Shown here: positions 16,956 through 27,434 of the stretch, in pieces
Numbering within the stretch: position 1 is the stretch's first letter
Layout: each line of letters opens with the position of its first letter
Origin: Halapricum desulfuricans
GTDB taxonomy: Archaea; Halobacteriota; Halobacteria; Halobacteriales; Haloarculaceae
DNA length: 64,000 nt
Direction of reading: 5' to 3'
Assembly (NCBI RefSeq): GCF_017094525.1
Contig: NZ_CP064788.1
Location: 1,783,030 to 1,847,029 of the forward strand
Position numbers and translations under genes: made by a program
The notes under the pieces: model-generated
Database searches by the model: none
What the model was told of the DNA's origin: nothing
The model's input: only the letters and a program-made list of their open reading frames with translations

Positions 16956-17035
16956 TAGCGCGAGTTCCCCGCCCTTCCGAAAACCGCAGGCTTTCGTACA
17001 TCTCCGATTTGCGTCAGCACCGTGGGCGGAGGGGA
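16956..17035 (+). mobile_element. Second, split left-end copy of the same element
   Basis: Nine bases after the first element, the left-end sequence agcgcgagttccccgccc recurs. Its partner half (caccgtgggcggagggg) appears only after about 43 unrelated bases. No matching right end follows. I read it as a solo or disrupted end, perhaps a trace of two insertions at one site. Confidence 0.45.
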
Positions 17036-17063
17036 GGTGCGGTCGATCGGTACAAAAGCCGTA

Positions 17064-17282
17064 TCAGAGGAAGGTATCGAAAAAACTAATTACGGAGAAG
17101 ACCCCCACGACGATCCCGCCGACAAACAGGAGGAGGCCCCACAGAAACACCCCGTCGACGACGATAGCGGCCAGCATGAGTACGATCCCGATCGCGAGCA
17201 GAAGGACTGCAAGTACGGCCTGGAGCCCGCTCTCGAGCAGTTCGCCGAGATCGAGTTCGAAGATATCGAACACCTCGTCCAT
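17064..17282 (-). CDS. Small membrane protein, unknown
   Basis: A 72-aa protein: an acidic start (MDEVFDIFELDLGELLESG), then two hydrophobic helices (LQAVLAVLLLAIGIVLMLAAIVV and VFLWGLLLFVGGIVVGVFSVISFF). Similar small proteins are common in haloarchaea, but I cannot name a family. Its stop lies close to the non-autonomous element remnants, so its 3' end may have been reshaped. Confidence 0.55.
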   Translation of the reverse strand: MDEVFDIFELDLGELLESGLQAVLAVLLLAIGIVLMLAAIVVDGVFLWGLLLFVGGIVVGVFSVISFFDTFL

Positions 17283-17393
17283 ATCTCACGCTATTCGAAG
17301 GTGATTGAAAAAACCTTCCAAATCTGTGATCGAACGACCGGCACTGACAGGACCGATCGGACGGAAACCGGGACACCGGGAAGCGAGAGACGT

Positions 17394-18206
17394 CTACCCG
17401 CCGAACAGGCCGAGAACGCCGCCCCTGTCGCCGTCGTCGTCTTCGCTCGTCTCTTCCTCTGTGGCCGAGGGAAACCATTCCGTTTCCTCTTCGACAATAG
17501 TCTCGACGGTCTCGCCTTTGAGTACGCGTTCGAGCGCCGTCGAGAGGCGTCGGTAGGCGTTCGCGGCGGGGCTGTCCGGGAAATTCAACACGAGCGGTTC
17601 GTCGGTCGTCGCCTCCGTGTCCTCCGGGATGACTGCCAGTAGCGGGTAGTCGACCTCGCGCTCGACCTCGTCGATGTCGGACTGGACTTCTGCGCGAGTC
17701 AGGATCGTGCCGATGACTTCGCCGTCGACCCGCTGTGCGAGCTGTGCGGTCTTGCCGGCGTCGCCGATCGCGACGCTGTCGGGCGTCGTGACCAGCAAGA
17801 CGCTGTCCGCCAACCCGAGTGGGACCGTTGCCTCGTGGCTCAGTCCCGCGCCAGTGTCGATCAGGACGACGTCGTAGGCGTTGGCCAGCGTCTTGATAAC
17901 TTTCCGGAGTTTCGCGGGGTCGGCGTCCGCGAACGCTTCAAGACTCTGTTCGCCGGGGACGAGCGTGACACCGCCGGGCCCCTCGGTGAGCGTGTCGCTG
18001 ATCGCCGCGCGCTCGGCGAGCACCTCGTGCAGACTGGTATCGTGGTCGATCCCGAGCATGGCCGCGAGGTTCGCCATCCCGAGGTCGGCGTCGACGATAA
18101 CCACGTCGTAACCGGCGTCTTCCATCGCGACGCCGGCATTGACGGCGGTCGTCGTCTTCCCGACACCGCCCTTGCCGCCAGCAATGGTAAAGACGTGTCC
18201 CGTCAT
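17394..18206 (-). CDS. MinD/ParA-type deviant Walker ATPase
   Basis: A 270-aa ATPase with the deviant Walker A motif GGKGGVGKTT, switch I (DADLGMANLAAMLG) and Walker B (VVLIDTGAGLS). The C-terminal tail is acidic (TEEETSEDDDGDRGG). Haloarchaea carry several MinD paralogues; they do not place FtsZ as in bacteria, and at least one affects positioning of archaella and chemosensory arrays. I use the ATG giving MTGHVFTIAGG; an earlier in-frame ATG adds 11 residues. It is divergent from aRF1. Confidence 0.88.
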   Translation of the reverse strand: MTGHVFTIAGGKGGVGKTTTAVNAGVAMEDAGYDVVIVDADLGMANLAAMLGIDHDTSLHEVLAERAAISDTLTEGPGGVTLVPGEQSLEAFADADPAKLRKVIKTLANAYDVVLIDTGAGLSHEATVPLGLADSVLLVTTPDSVAIGDAGKTAQLAQRVDGEVIGTILTRAEVQSDIDEVEREVDYPLLAVIPEDTEATTDEPLVLNFPDSPAANAYRRLSTALERVLKGETVETIVEEETEWFPSATEEETSEDDDGDRGGVLGLFGG

Positions 18207-18333
18207 TTGGCCTGTTTGAGAACAGCGGGTGCCACCCATATAAAGCCGTCCGTCCCGTGTCAGTAGAAAACAACGTTTTCGGTCCGACGTGCGGTCAAAG
18301 CATACTTACCCCTCATCGGACTAGTAGCAGCCA

Positions 18334-19587
18334 ATGAGCGAACAGGAAGCCGAGCAATCCGACCGGCAGAAATACGAGTTCCAGAAGGTCATCGAGGAAC
18401 TCCAGGACTACCGCGGGTCGGGTACTCAGCTGGTCACTATCTACGTCCCCGAAGACAAGCAGATCAGCGACGTCGTTGCCCACGTCACCCAGGAGCACAG
18501 CGAAGCGAGCAACATCAAGTCCAAGGAGACCCGCACGAACGTGCAGGACGCCCTGAAATCGATCAAGGATCGACTGCGGTACTTCGATACCTATCCCCCC
18601 GAGAACGGGGTCGTCCTCTTTTCGGGCGCGGTCGACGCCGGCGGCGGCCAGACCGACATGATTACCCGCGTGCTGGAGAGTCCGCCCGACCCCATCGAGT
18701 CGTTCAGGTATCACTGCGACGCGGAGTTTCTCACCGAGCCCCTCGAGGACATGCTCGCCGACAAGGGGCTGTTCGGACTGGTCGTCCTCGATCGCCGCGA
18801 GGCCAACGTCGGCTGGCTCAAGGGCAAACGCGTCGAGCCCGTCAAGTCCGCCTCGTCGCTGGTGCCGGGCAAACAGCGCAAAGGTGGCCAGTCCGCCCAG
18901 CGGTTCGCCCGCCTCCGACTGGAGGCGATCGACAACTTCTATCAGGAGGTCGCCGAGATGGCCAACGACCTGTTCGTCCCCGAGCGCCACGACCTAGACG
19001 GCGTGCTCGTCGGCGGACCCTCACCGACGAAAGACGAGTTCCTCGACGGCGATTACCTCCATCACGAACTCCAGGACATGGTGCTGGGGAAGTTCGACGT
19101 CTCCTACACCGACGAGTCGGGGCTATACGATCTGGTCGACGCCGCCGAGGAGGTGCTGGCCGAGCACGAGATCCTCCAGGACAAGGAGGTCATGGAGACG
19201 TTCTTCAAGGAGTTACACGACGGCGAGAAGGCCACCTACGGCTTCGACCAGACCCGACAGAACCTCAACATGGGTGCCGTCGAGCAGTTGCTCATCAGCG
19301 AGGATCTCCGCAAGGACGTGCTCACCTACGAGTGTTCGAACGGCCACACCGACTACGAACTGATCGATACGACGGCGGACACCGACCCGCACACCTGCTC
19401 AACCTGCGGCGAGGACGTTCCGACCGAAGAAGCCGAGCGGGAGGACGCCATCGAACACCTCATGGAACTGGCCGAACAGCGCGGCACCGAGACGGTGTTC
19501 GTCTCGACTGACTTTGAAAAAGGTGAGCAACTGCTGACGGCCTTCGGCGGCATCGCGGGTATTCTGCGGTATTCGACCGGCGTGTGA
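18334..19587 (+). CDS. prf1: Peptide chain release factor aRF1
   Basis: A 417-aa class I release factor that recognises all three stop codons and triggers peptide release. Visible signatures are NIKSKETR and the YHCDAEF cysteine motif for stop-codon reading, and KGGQSAQRF for hydrolysis. The C-terminal domain carries zinc-ribbon cysteines (YECSNGH ... CSTCGED). Length and layout match archaeal aRF1. Confidence 0.97.
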   Translation: MSEQEAEQSDRQKYEFQKVIEELQDYRGSGTQLVTIYVPEDKQISDVVAHVTQEHSEASNIKSKETRTNVQDALKSIKDRLRYFDTYPPENGVVLFSGAVDAGGGQTDMITRVLESPPDPIESFRYHCDAEFLTEPLEDMLADKGLFGLVVLDRREANVGWLKGKRVEPVKSASSLVPGKQRKGGQSAQRFARLRLEAIDNFYQEVAEMANDLFVPERHDLDGVLVGGPSPTKDEFLDGDYLHHELQDMVLGKFDVSYTDESGLYDLVDAAEEVLAEHEILQDKEVMETFFKELHDGEKATYGFDQTRQNLNMGAVEQLLISEDLRKDVLTYECSNGHTDYELIDTTADTDPHTCSTCGEDVPTEEAEREDAIEHLMELAEQRGTETVFVSTDFEKGEQLLTAFGGIAGILRYSTGV

Positions 19588-19751
19588 TCCCGGAGGACCG
19601 GTCCGCCGCGAACGGGCGTCAGATCAGGGGAGACGGTCGCAACGTCGGTGCGACGACGCTCACGGCGAACCGACGGGTGGGTCGAGCACCCACGATGGGA
19701 TTTTTGCCTGGATGAAAATGCGTTCACCCCAATATAATTGGTATCGGCGGC

Positions 19752-22232
19752 TCAGTGCTCGTCTTCGCTGCTTTCGGTTTCAGCGCTGCCACCGTCACTG
19801 GTAAGTGCCGGCTGATCAGGTGCCTCGAGAGCTGCCGTCTCCTCGACGTCGAACCGATCGAGTTCGTCGCGGAGGTTGCCGACCTGTCTGGAGAGGTCCT
19901 CGACGCGCTCGACGGCGTCTCCGATAGCGGCTGACTGGGACTGTGTCGACGCTGCCACGTGTTCGATGTCCTCGGCGGTTCCGTCCGTGAGGTCTGCCAC
20001 GCGGTCGACCATCTCGGCGACCTCCTGGGTCGCCCGTGACTGGTCGTCGGTCGCGTTTTTGATCTCCTGTACACCCGCGTTCGTGTCCTCGGCGCGGTCG
20101 GCGATGTCGTCGAACGCCCGCAAGGCCTGTTCGACGGTTTCGCTCCCGTCCGCGATGCGCTCGCGCATTTCGTGTATCTCCTCGACCGTCCCGTCACTCC
20201 GTCGCTGGACATCCTCGATCACGTCGCTGATCTCCCCGACAGCGTTCTGCGTCTCCTCGGCCAGACTCTTCACTTCGTCCGCGACCACGGCGAACCCGTC
20301 ACCACTCTCGCCGGCGCCCGCACGCGCCGCCTCGATGTTGGCGTTGAGCGCGAGCATGTTCGTCTGCTCTGCGATGTCGGTGATGAACTCGACGATCTCG
20401 CCGATCTGTTCCATGCCGTCGTTCAGTTCCTCGATCGCGTCGACGGCGACCTGACTCTGCTGTTGGATCTCAGCGAGTTCGTCGAGGGCCTCGCTGGCGG
20501 CCTGCTGTCCCTGTTCGCTCGCGCTCGTGGTCCGGCTGGCGTTTTCCGCCACCTGGTCGGCCGTCGCAGCGACCTCCTCGATCGTCGCCGACAGCTGTGT
20601 CGTCTCGTCGGCGACGTCCGCGACGTGGCGCTGCTGTTCGTCGGCGTCCTGCTGGATCTGCTGGGTCGTCTCCGCGATGTCGTCGCTCGCATCACGAATA
20701 TTCCGGATGTCCTGACTGGCCTCTCGGCTGCGCGTGTCGACAGCGTCGGCGAACGACTGGATCTCGACGATCGTTGACTCCCACTGTTCGAGCATCGTGT
20801 TGAACGACTCGGCGATTGAGCGCATCGCCTCGTTATCCGCGTCGGTCGACATTCGCTGACTGAGGTCGCCGTCGGCACACGCTTGCATGACTGTCTCGTA
20901 GTCCTGTGCCTGTTGCTGGAGCTGTCGGGCCAGCTGTTCGGCCTGCTGTTGTGCCTGTTCGGCCTCGGCCCGTGCGGTCTCTGCCTGTTCGCGGGCCGAT
21001 TGGGCGTCGGATTTGGCCCGCTCCGCGTCCTCTATCTTGCCGACCAGCGAGTCGCGCATCGTGGCGATCGAGTCAAACAGCTGTCCGATCTCGTCGCCCC
21101 GACCGGAGTCGATATCGACGTCGAATTCGCCCTGCTCGACCGCGCTCGCCTTCGCCGAGAGGCGATCGATCGCGGCCACCGTGTTCCGGCCGAACACCCC
21201 GCCGACGACGAGTAGCCCGAGAAGCGCCAGCCCGGTAAACAGGTACACGCCTCGCTGGACGTCCGAGACGAGCCCGTAAGCCTGGTCAGTCGGCGCGTGG
21301 ACGACCACGACCCAGTCGCTGCCGAAATCCGGTGCGTTGCGCTCGCCCGAGGGAGCGAACCCGACCAGGTGATCTGTCTCCGGAGCGAAGCCACTCTCCG
21401 GAGCGTGTTCCGGACCGACCGTCATCGAGTCGCTCACGGTTCGTGCTGGGAGTTCCCGAACACGGCTCAGAACGGGGCTGTCACCCGGATACTGCGTGCC
21501 GACGGCCGCTGCCTGCGGCGTGTCGTACATCACGATCGTGTCGTCGCTGTCGACGACCATCGTGTACGAATCGTCTATCTCGGCGTCGGACCCGCCCGAG
21601 AGGATCCGGTTGCCGACAGATTCGACGTCGTAGACGGCGACGAGCAGTCGGCCGTCTCCGAGTTCGGTCGTGAACGCGACGGCGTGATACTCGCCTTCGG
21701 CGACGTACAGTTCGGACACGTCGACATCACCGATCTCGAAATCGGGTTCGCGCGCCCAGCCGACGTCGCCGTCGTCGACGGTCTCCCCGACTTTCACGGA
21801 CCGGGAGGAGTGTTCGATCGTGTTCGTCTCGGGATCGACCACGTGTACCAGCGTCAGCGCGGACCGCTCGGACACGTCGGTCCGGTACGTTTTGAGGTGA
21901 TCGTTGATCGCTTCGTCGCTGGCGCTGGCTTCCGGCAGATTCCGTTCGAGAGTCCGCATCTCGACGGCGCTGCTCGCAAGCCAGTTGTCGAGCGACTGTG
22001 CGTTCGCCGTCGCAGTCGACTCGAAGTCCCGGTCGACGCTCTGTTCGACCTGATCGGCCATGACGGTCGTCGCCCCGATCCCCACAATCGCGACGAGCAA
22101 ACCGATGAACAGGATCACCATACCGAATTTCGCCGCGTAATTCTCCCGAACTACTCCGGGCACGACGCGTCTGTAGACCCCCACCCCAATCCGGCCGACA
22201 CGCGCGACCAGTTGGCGTGGCTGCTCCAACAT
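19752..22232 (-). CDS. Methyl-accepting chemotaxis transducer (Htr) with extracellular Cache-type sensor
   Basis: An 826-aa transducer. After a short cytoplasmic start, TM1 ([18 protein letters not shown]) leads to an extracellular region of about 280 residues whose pattern suits a double-Cache sensor. TM2 ([20 protein letters not shown]), HAMP segments and a long coiled coil rich in Ala/Gln/Glu follow. The signalling tip is [20 protein letters not shown] and [15 protein letters not shown]. It passes ligand binding to CheW/CheA; the ligand is not predictable. The ATG at 22232 is preferred over a GTG at 22250. No che genes are adjacent. Confidence 0.93.
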   Translation of the reverse strand: MLEQPRQLVARVGRIGVGVYRRVVPGVVRENYAAKFGMVILFIGLLVAIVGIGATTVMADQVEQSVDRDFESTATANAQSLDNWLASSAVEMRTLERNLPEASASDEAINDHLKTYRTDVSERSALTLVHVVDPETNTIEHSSRSVKVGETVDDGDVGWAREPDFEIGDVDVSELYVAEGEYHAVAFTTELGDGRLLVAVYDVESVGNRILSGGSDAEIDDSYTMVVDSDDTIVMYDTPQAAAVGTQYPGDSPVLSRVRELPARTVSDSMTVGPEHAPESGFAPETDHLVGFAPSGERNAPDFGSDWVVVVHAPTDQAYGLVSDVQRGVYLFTGLALLGLLVVGGVFGRNTVAAIDRLSAKASAVEQGEFDVDIDSGRGDEIGQLFDSIATMRDSLVGKIEDAERAKSDAQSAREQAETARAEAEQAQQQAEQLARQLQQQAQDYETVMQACADGDLSQRMSTDADNEAMRSIAESFNTMLEQWESTIVEIQSFADAVDTRSREASQDIRNIRDASDDIAETTQQIQQDADEQQRHVADVADETTQLSATIEEVAATADQVAENASRTTSASEQGQQAASEALDELAEIQQQSQVAVDAIEELNDGMEQIGEIVEFITDIAEQTNMLALNANIEAARAGAGESGDGFAVVADEVKSLAEETQNAVGEISDVIEDVQRRSDGTVEEIHEMRERIADGSETVEQALRAFDDIADRAEDTNAGVQEIKNATDDQSRATQEVAEMVDRVADLTDGTAEDIEHVAASTQSQSAAIGDAVERVEDLSRQVGNLRDELDRFDVEETAALEAPDQPALTSDGGSAETESSEDEH

Positions 22233-22300
22233 GACTGGAATTGACAACACACGTTGTTATAATATTTTCCACGTGAGAACCGGCACACGTGGCAGTGTCG

Positions 22301-22693
22301 TCACAGCAATTGTTCGAGCTGTCGCCTGCGACCGTCGAGGTCGACGTGACTGTCGACAGTCGGATCAGCGGCGAGCCGGTCGACGACGAGCATCGGATCG
22401 GTTCCAGCACGCTCGACTGCGTCGAACAGCGTCGCGATCTCCGAGCGATACAGCGCGAACCGATCGAGCAGTCCGACCGCCAGCGCCATCGGAACGGCCG
22501 CGTCGGGATTTGTCGGGAACGCGTCGCTGATTCGCTGGCAGTCGGGCTGGCCCGTCGGTGGATCGGCAACGGGCCGTAACGTGAGACAGTGCGTACAGAC
22601 ACCGACACCGGCTTCGTCGCCGGGCAACAGCTCCCGGAACTGCTTGGGCACTTCGAACGCTACGACCGCCGAGCCACACTCGGGACAGTCCAT
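22301..22693 (-). CDS. DUF6276 family zinc-ribbon protein
   Basis: A 130-aa protein beginning MDCPECGSAVVAFEVP, with a second CTHC knuckle about 35 residues later, so one zinc ribbon in the first 45 residues. The rest is helical (MALAVGLLDRFALYRSEIATLFDAVERAG). I recognise it as the haloarchaeal DUF6276 family; the function is unknown. A longer frame starting further upstream has no family support. Confidence 0.75.
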   Translation of the reverse strand: MDCPECGSAVVAFEVPKQFRELLPGDEAGVGVCTHCLTLRPVADPPTGQPDCQRISDAFPTNPDAAVPMALAVGLLDRFALYRSEIATLFDAVERAGTDPMLVVDRLAADPTVDSHVDLDGRRRQLEQLL

Positions 22694-22927
22694 ATCCGGT
22701 TCTGACGGCGCGCGTATTTCATACTGCCGGCTACACGTTCGGGCCACGGCCGGACGGCCGAGGGAACCCGGACCGTGCGTCCGGGCCGCTGCGCGACGGT
22801 TGCGGAGCACGACCCCACAAAAGATTATGCACAAACCTCGCGTAGTTCGACGTGGCGCTGGAATGCGGTCTGACGGCCAGTGGTGACGCGGCGGCTGTCA
22901 GACGCGTGTGACCGGCGGTGATCGAAC

Positions 22928-23455
22928 ATGAAACTCGAAGAGAAACACATCGCCATGTTGGTCGGCCCCGGATACGAGGACCTGGAGTTCTGGGCCGTCT
23001 ACATGCGTATGAAAGAGGAAGGCGCACAGATCGACGTCGTCGGGATGGAAGCCGGCGTCGAATACACGAGCAAGAGCGGCGGACTCACCGCCGAGACCGA
23101 TCTCGCGGCCGCGGACGTCGACCCGGATGACGTGGACGCGGTCCTCGTTCCCGGCGGCTGGGCACCCGACAAGATCCGCCGCGACGAGTCGGTCCTCGAA
23201 CTCGTCCGCGAGGTCTCCGAGGACCACAAGATCGTCGGCATGATCTGTCACGCCGGACTGGTCGGCATCTCCGCGGGCATCGTCGAGGGATCGGACGCGA
23301 CGGGCTCGCGCGGCATCAAAGACGACCTCGAAAACGCCGGGGCGACCTGGGTCGACGAACCGGCGTTCCGGGACGGCAACCTCGTCTGGGGTCGCGTCGT
23401 CGCCGACATCCCGGAGTACTGCCGCGTACTGGTAGACGCGCTGGAAAAACAGTAA
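22928..23455 (+). CDS. DJ-1/PfpI family protein
   Basis: A 175-aa protein of the class I glutamine amidotransferase-like (DJ-1/PfpI) fold. The nucleophile-elbow cysteine lies in MICHAGLVG, and the conserved acidic residue is in GYEDLEFW. Members act as proteases, glyoxalases, deglycases or chaperones, and the activity of this one is open. It is monocistronic, about 60 bases past the end of a GC-rich spacer. Confidence 0.87.
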   Translation: MKLEEKHIAMLVGPGYEDLEFWAVYMRMKEEGAQIDVVGMEAGVEYTSKSGGLTAETDLAAADVDPDDVDAVLVPGGWAPDKIRRDESVLELVREVSEDHKIVGMICHAGLVGISAGIVEGSDATGSRGIKDDLENAGATWVDEPAFRDGNLVWGRVVADIPEYCRVLVDALEKQ

Positions 23456-23517
23456 CCGATCGATAACTGCGATCGGCCAATAGCGCCGAATCGATCGTCA
23501 GTCGCTGATCGAACGAC

Positions 23518-24198
23518 TCAGTCGTCGGCCGAGACGGGCTCTGCCTGGGCGGCCTCCCGTTCGGCGCGCTCTTCGGCCTCTTTCTTGTCCTTGATCTTTT
23601 TCATCCGGAAGATCTCTTCGCGTTCCTGCTCTTCGAGCTTCTGCTCGATGTACTCCTTGTTCGAGCGGAGTTCGGGCAGGAGCTTGAACTCCAGGGCGTT
23701 GACGCGACGCTTGGTCGTCTCGATCTCGTCGAGCAGTTCCTTCATCGCGGTCTCGACCTCGGCGGCGAGGATGATCTGTTCGAGCAGTTCCTCGTAAGCC
23801 TCGGCCGCGGCGTCGATCCGGCCGGACGTGCCGAGCACGCCGTACCCGCGCTGGTCGAGCGTCTTCCGGACGCTCGTCGACTCGATCTGCGGGACGACCA
23901 CGCCCATGATGTTCTTCGACTGGGTCGTGATTTCGGGATGCTCCTTCAGTGCGGCCGCTGCACCCCGAACGGCGATGTCGCCGTCCATCGCCCGGGCCAT
24001 GTTCAGTCGCTGCTGTGCCGTCTCGTAGGTGTCTTCCAGATCCGAGCGGACGTCCTGTGCCTGATCCAGGATGTCCATGAACTCCATGATGAGGCCGTCG
24101 CGCTTCTTCTCGAGGGTGTCGTGCCCCCGCTCGGAGAGCTCGATCCGGTCCTCGATCGCCATGAGGTTCTTCCGGGTCGGTTTGACGTCCGTAGCCAT
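23518..24198 (-). CDS. atpD: A-type ATP synthase subunit D
   Basis: A 226-aa central stalk subunit of the archaeal A1AO ATP synthase. It begins [32 protein letters not shown], the family signature, and is coiled-coil at both ends, ending with [19 protein letters not shown] and a charged tail. It transmits rotation between the A3B3 head and the membrane ring. It stands apart from the main atp operon, as in other haloarchaea. Confidence 0.96.
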   Translation of the reverse strand: MATDVKPTRKNLMAIEDRIELSERGHDTLEKKRDGLIMEFMDILDQAQDVRSDLEDTYETAQQRLNMARAMDGDIAVRGAAAALKEHPEITTQSKNIMGVVVPQIESTSVRKTLDQRGYGVLGTSGRIDAAAEAYEELLEQIILAAEVETAMKELLDEIETTKRRVNALEFKLLPELRSNKEYIEQKLEEQEREEIFRMKKIKDKKEAEERAEREAAQAEPVSADD

Positions 24199-24270
24199 TT
24201 GCGCGCTAGTTCCGGCTACGGTGACTTACACCTTTCCACTTCCTCGGTCACTGCTCCCGTGGACGACCCG

Positions 24271-24861
24271 TCACTGCCGGCCGCGAACGCGCGTCTGGAC
24301 GTGCTCGGGGAAACACTCCTCGACAGTCGCCTGACCGTACTCCTCGGCGATGACGGCCCGGATCTCCGTCTCGTAGTCGGCTTTCGGAACTGTCTCGCTC
24401 GGCCCGGACTCCACGTCGAGGTGCGTCTCGACGAGCCGATCGACCGCCCCGCGACCGAAGCCCGTCAGCGGCGAGAGGTAGTCGATCCCGTGTCGATCTT
24501 CCAGGCTCTGGGCGAACGCGCGCGGGATCGTCGGCACCCGATCGTCCCGGCGCGTCCCGTCGGCGACGGTGTCGTACCCAAGCGCGGCGACTTCCTCCAG
24601 GGCGTGCTCGTGGATCGCCTGGATGCCGTTGCGCGGGAACCCGTCGGCGACGACCCGCTCGGCGGCCTCGCGGACGATCCGCTCTTCGAGTCCGACCCGT
24701 TCGAACGGCAAGTCGACGGCTTCGGCCGCCTCGCGAGCGTGGACGGCGCTGTCGGCGAGGCCGGCGGTCGCACAGACCAGTGTCACGTCGTAGAACGGCT
24801 CCAGGAGCAACGCCGCCAGCGTCGAGTCCTTGCCACCGCTGAAGCAGACGGCCGCGTCCAT
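24271..24861 (-). CDS. PP-loop superfamily ATP pyrophosphatase-like protein
   Basis: A 196-aa protein with the PP-loop motif CFSGGKDSTLAALLL at its start, as in enzymes that adenylate a substrate (tRNA thiolation, diphthamide amidation, asparagine synthase relatives). ADGTRRDDRVP in the middle suits the second substrate-side segment. The specific reaction is unknown. It starts one base after the PDCD5 stop, so the two form an operon. Confidence 0.8.
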   Translation of the reverse strand: MDAAVCFSGGKDSTLAALLLEPFYDVTLVCATAGLADSAVHAREAAEAVDLPFERVGLEERIVREAAERVVADGFPRNGIQAIHEHALEEVAALGYDTVADGTRRDDRVPTIPRAFAQSLEDRHGIDYLSPLTGFGRGAVDRLVETHLDVESGPSETVPKADYETEIRAVIAEEYGQATVEECFPEHVQTRVRGRQ

Positions 24862-24862
24862 C

Positions 24863-25216
24863 TCACCGGTGGCGGATGTTGAAGCTCTTCGAATCCGGCG
24901 TGAGTTGCTTGAGCAGATCTCGCATCTGGTCCTCGTCGATCTGCTCGCCGCCCAGCCGGCCGCTCTGGGCCAGCGCGACGATCTGCTGTTCGACCTGCTC
25001 GGCGATGTCCGGCTTGGACATTTTGACCGTATTCAGCCGCTTTCGCGCCCCGTCGGTGAGGTGCTGGCGAAGGACGGCCTTGCGCTGGGCCTCGGCCTGC
25101 TCCTGTGCCGCCTGCCTGGCCTCGTCGTCACCCCCGCCTTCGGCCTGATCGCGCAACTGTTCCATCTTTTCCTGGCGAAGCTCCTCGAGTTCGTCGTCGC
25201 TTGGCTCGCCACTCAT
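24863..25216 (-). CDS. PDCD5/TFAR19 family DNA-binding protein
   Basis: A 117-aa archaeal homologue of eukaryotic PDCD5. The N-terminus is an acidic then basic helix ([20 protein letters not shown]). The core [33 protein letters not shown] is the family signature, and it ends [14 protein letters not shown]. Its role in archaea is unclear; a nucleic-acid or chaperone link has been proposed. In many archaea it follows ribosomal protein S19e, which is missing here; tandem repeats lie upstream instead. Confidence 0.92.
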   Translation of the reverse strand: MSGEPSDDELEELRQEKMEQLRDQAEGGGDDEARQAAQEQAEAQRKAVLRQHLTDGARKRLNTVKMSKPDIAEQVEQQIVALAQSGRLGGEQIDEDQMRDLLKQLTPDSKSFNIRHR

Positions 25217-25593
25217 TGTATTCGTGGGTAGGATTTCGGCACTCGAAAGTCTTTCCCAAGAAAGCCCTCGGCGGGTGCTGGCGCACCCGCCTCGCCCTTT
25301 GCATGTCCGCCAGGCCCGCCTTGCGGTGCCGCGCCGATCGGCGCGGCATCCGCCCGGGTTACGCCGGCGCTTTCCGCAGTCGCGGCCGCCGTGGCCGCGA
25401 CCGGACCGCGCCGCTCGCCGCGGCCGCACCGCCACCGCGACCGCGCCCCGTTCCTCCCCGGACGCGCGGATGAAACCGCGCGTCGGCATCCTGGCGGCAA
25501 TCGACCGGAATCGCGCGTCGGCATCCTGGCGGCAATCGACCGGAATCGCGCGTCGGCATCCTGGCCGCACCGCAGTGGCACGTCCCGGCCCCG
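25217..25593. other. 377-bp GC-rich intergenic region with tandem repeats
   Basis: It lies between the divergent-looking ends of PDCD5 (start) and GluRS (stop), both on the minus strand. It holds the PDCD5 promoter next to its start, a stretch of Arg/Pro-rich but non-family frames, and 2.5 copies of a 35-bp tandem repeat near 25478-25565. I see no gene. Confidence 0.5.
25478..25565. repeat. 35-bp tandem repeat, 2.5 copies
   Basis: Units begin at 25478, 25513 and 25548 with gcgcgtcggcatcctggcgg and are identical where complete. They sit directly against each other without spacers, so this is a simple tandem duplication and not a CRISPR array. Confidence 0.9.
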
Positions 25594-27342
25594 TCAGGGA
25601 TGAGCGAAGTACGTCACCAGTTCGTCATCGGACTCCGGCAGGGCGTCGATCCGGACGAACCCGACCCGGACGAACTGCACCATCTCGTCGGACTCGTAGT
25701 CCGTGAGTCCGGGTTCGGCGTAGCCGGTCACGTCGCCGTCCATCGTCCGCATGCGCGTCGGGACCGCGCCCTCGGCGGGGACCCAGTGGATCACCTCGAC
25801 GTCGCCCTCTCGCACGACCTCGATGTCGTCGTCGGTGCACTCGAAGGCGTCCCCGGTGTGGCGAACGCAGCCGTAGCCTTTCAGCCAGACGCGCTCGCCC
25901 TCTGCGGGCACGTCTCCGGCCTCGACCAGCACCGCGTCCTCGACGGGGATCTCGCGTCGACCGCGGTCCTCGTTGGGGTGGACCGGGGGCTGACCGGCGT
26001 CTGGACCGCCGACGATCGGCTTCTCGACGGCCGGCCCGATTTCGTCGTCGCCCGCGTGCGAGTCACGGACGAAGAACGCCCGATCGGCCTCCTCGTCGAT
26101 CAGTTCGCGGTTGTTCGCGTAGATCGAGGTCATCGACAGATCGACGTTGCTGGTGGAGGTGCCCAGTTCGGCCATCGCGTCGACAATGGCCTCGCCCCTG
26201 ATCCCGCGGCGCCTGAGGCTCTTGAGGGTGGGGGCGCGCGGATCGTCCCAGCCGTCGAGTGCGCCCGCCTCGATCTTCGCCTTGATCGTCGAGGTGCTCA
26301 TCGAGACGTCGTAGGCGTCGACCTGGACGTGCCCCCAGTGGATGACCTCCGGATAGTCCCAGCCGAAGTAGTCGTAGACGAACCCCTGGCGCTTGGCGGA
26401 GTCCTGCAGGTCGATCCCGCGGATGATGTGAGTGACGCCCGTGAGGTGGTCGTCGATCCCGCTCTGGAAGTCCAGCATCGGCCAGCACCGATACTCGCTG
26501 GCTTCCTCGCGTGGGTGGGGCGTGTCGATCATCCGGAAGGCGACCCAGTCCCGCAGCGCGGGGTTCTTGTGCTCGATGTCGGTTTTCACCCGCAGGACGA
26601 TCTCGCCCGACTCGTACTCGCCGTCGACCATCGCCTCGAACTCCTCGCGGGTCCGCTCGGGGTCTTTCTCGCGGTGCGGACAGGCCTCGCCGCTGTTCTT
26701 GAGGTCGGAGAACGCCTCCTGTGGGCACGTGCAGGTGTAGGCACCGCCCTGCTCGATCAGTTCTCGGGCGTGATCGTAGTAGGTCTCCAGGCGGTCGCTG
26801 GCCCGCAATACCTCGTCCGGCTCGAACCCGAGGTAGTCGACGTCGTCGAGGATCGCGTCGTAGGCGTCGAGGTCCGGGCGTTTCGTCTCCGGATCGGTGT
26901 CGTCGAACCGGACGATGAACGAACCGTCGTACCGTTGCTTGTAGGTCCCGATGACGGCGGGCATCCGGGCGTGACCGATGTGCCAGGGGCCGTTCGGGTT
27001 CGGGGCGGCGCGCATCCGGACCTCGTCGTAGTCCTCGGCGTTGGGTAGGTCCGGGAGCGTGCGTTCGTCCGCCTCGTCGTCGCGTTCGAGTGCCTCGAGA
27101 CGCTCGGGCGCGAGTTCGCCGAGGCGATCGCGCTTTTCCTCGGCGTCCATGTCGTTGACGCGTTCGACGACGGGTGCGACGACGCCGGCGATCTGGTCGC
27201 CGTACTCGCGGAACTCGGGGTTGTCGCCCATCAGCGGGCCCATGATCGCTCCGACCTGTGCGTCGCTGTCGTGTTTGAGGGCGTTGAACAGCGCGTCGAT
27301 CTCGGCGGCCTCCTCGACGCGGTCGCGGATCTCCTCGTCCAT
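25594..27342 (-). CDS. gltX: Glutamyl-tRNA synthetase, archaeal type
   Basis: A 582-aa class I aminoacyl-tRNA synthetase that charges tRNA-Glu (and in archaea tRNA-Gln, later amidated). The HIGH motif appears in [14 protein letters not shown], the KMSKS-equivalent is VSMSTSTIK, and the C-terminal anticodon-binding part is beta-rich, as in GlnRS-like archaeal GluRS. Zinc-like cysteines are in CTCPQEAF ... CPH. I choose the ATG at 27342 ([11 protein letters not shown]), where homologues start. Confidence 0.96.
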   Translation of the reverse strand: MDEEIRDRVEEAAEIDALFNALKHDSDAQVGAIMGPLMGDNPEFREYGDQIAGVVAPVVERVNDMDAEEKRDRLGELAPERLEALERDDEADERTLPDLPNAEDYDEVRMRAAPNPNGPWHIGHARMPAVIGTYKQRYDGSFIVRFDDTDPETKRPDLDAYDAILDDVDYLGFEPDEVLRASDRLETYYDHARELIEQGGAYTCTCPQEAFSDLKNSGEACPHREKDPERTREEFEAMVDGEYESGEIVLRVKTDIEHKNPALRDWVAFRMIDTPHPREEASEYRCWPMLDFQSGIDDHLTGVTHIIRGIDLQDSAKRQGFVYDYFGWDYPEVIHWGHVQVDAYDVSMSTSTIKAKIEAGALDGWDDPRAPTLKSLRRRGIRGEAIVDAMAELGTSTSNVDLSMTSIYANNRELIDEEADRAFFVRDSHAGDDEIGPAVEKPIVGGPDAGQPPVHPNEDRGRREIPVEDAVLVEAGDVPAEGERVWLKGYGCVRHTGDAFECTDDDIEVVREGDVEVIHWVPAEGAVPTRMRTMDGDVTGYAEPGLTDYESDEMVQFVRVGFVRIDALPESDDELVTYFAHP

Positions 27343-27434
27343 GCCGCCCGATTGCAGGCGGCGGGTCAAAACGCTCCCGGGTTGGGCTCGCGACCATCCA
27401 CAATCAGTTTGTCCTCCGGCCCGACAGTACGAGT

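Noticed and set aside
25478-25565. CRISPR array
   Set aside because: Repeat units are directly adjacent with no spacers and number only 2.5.
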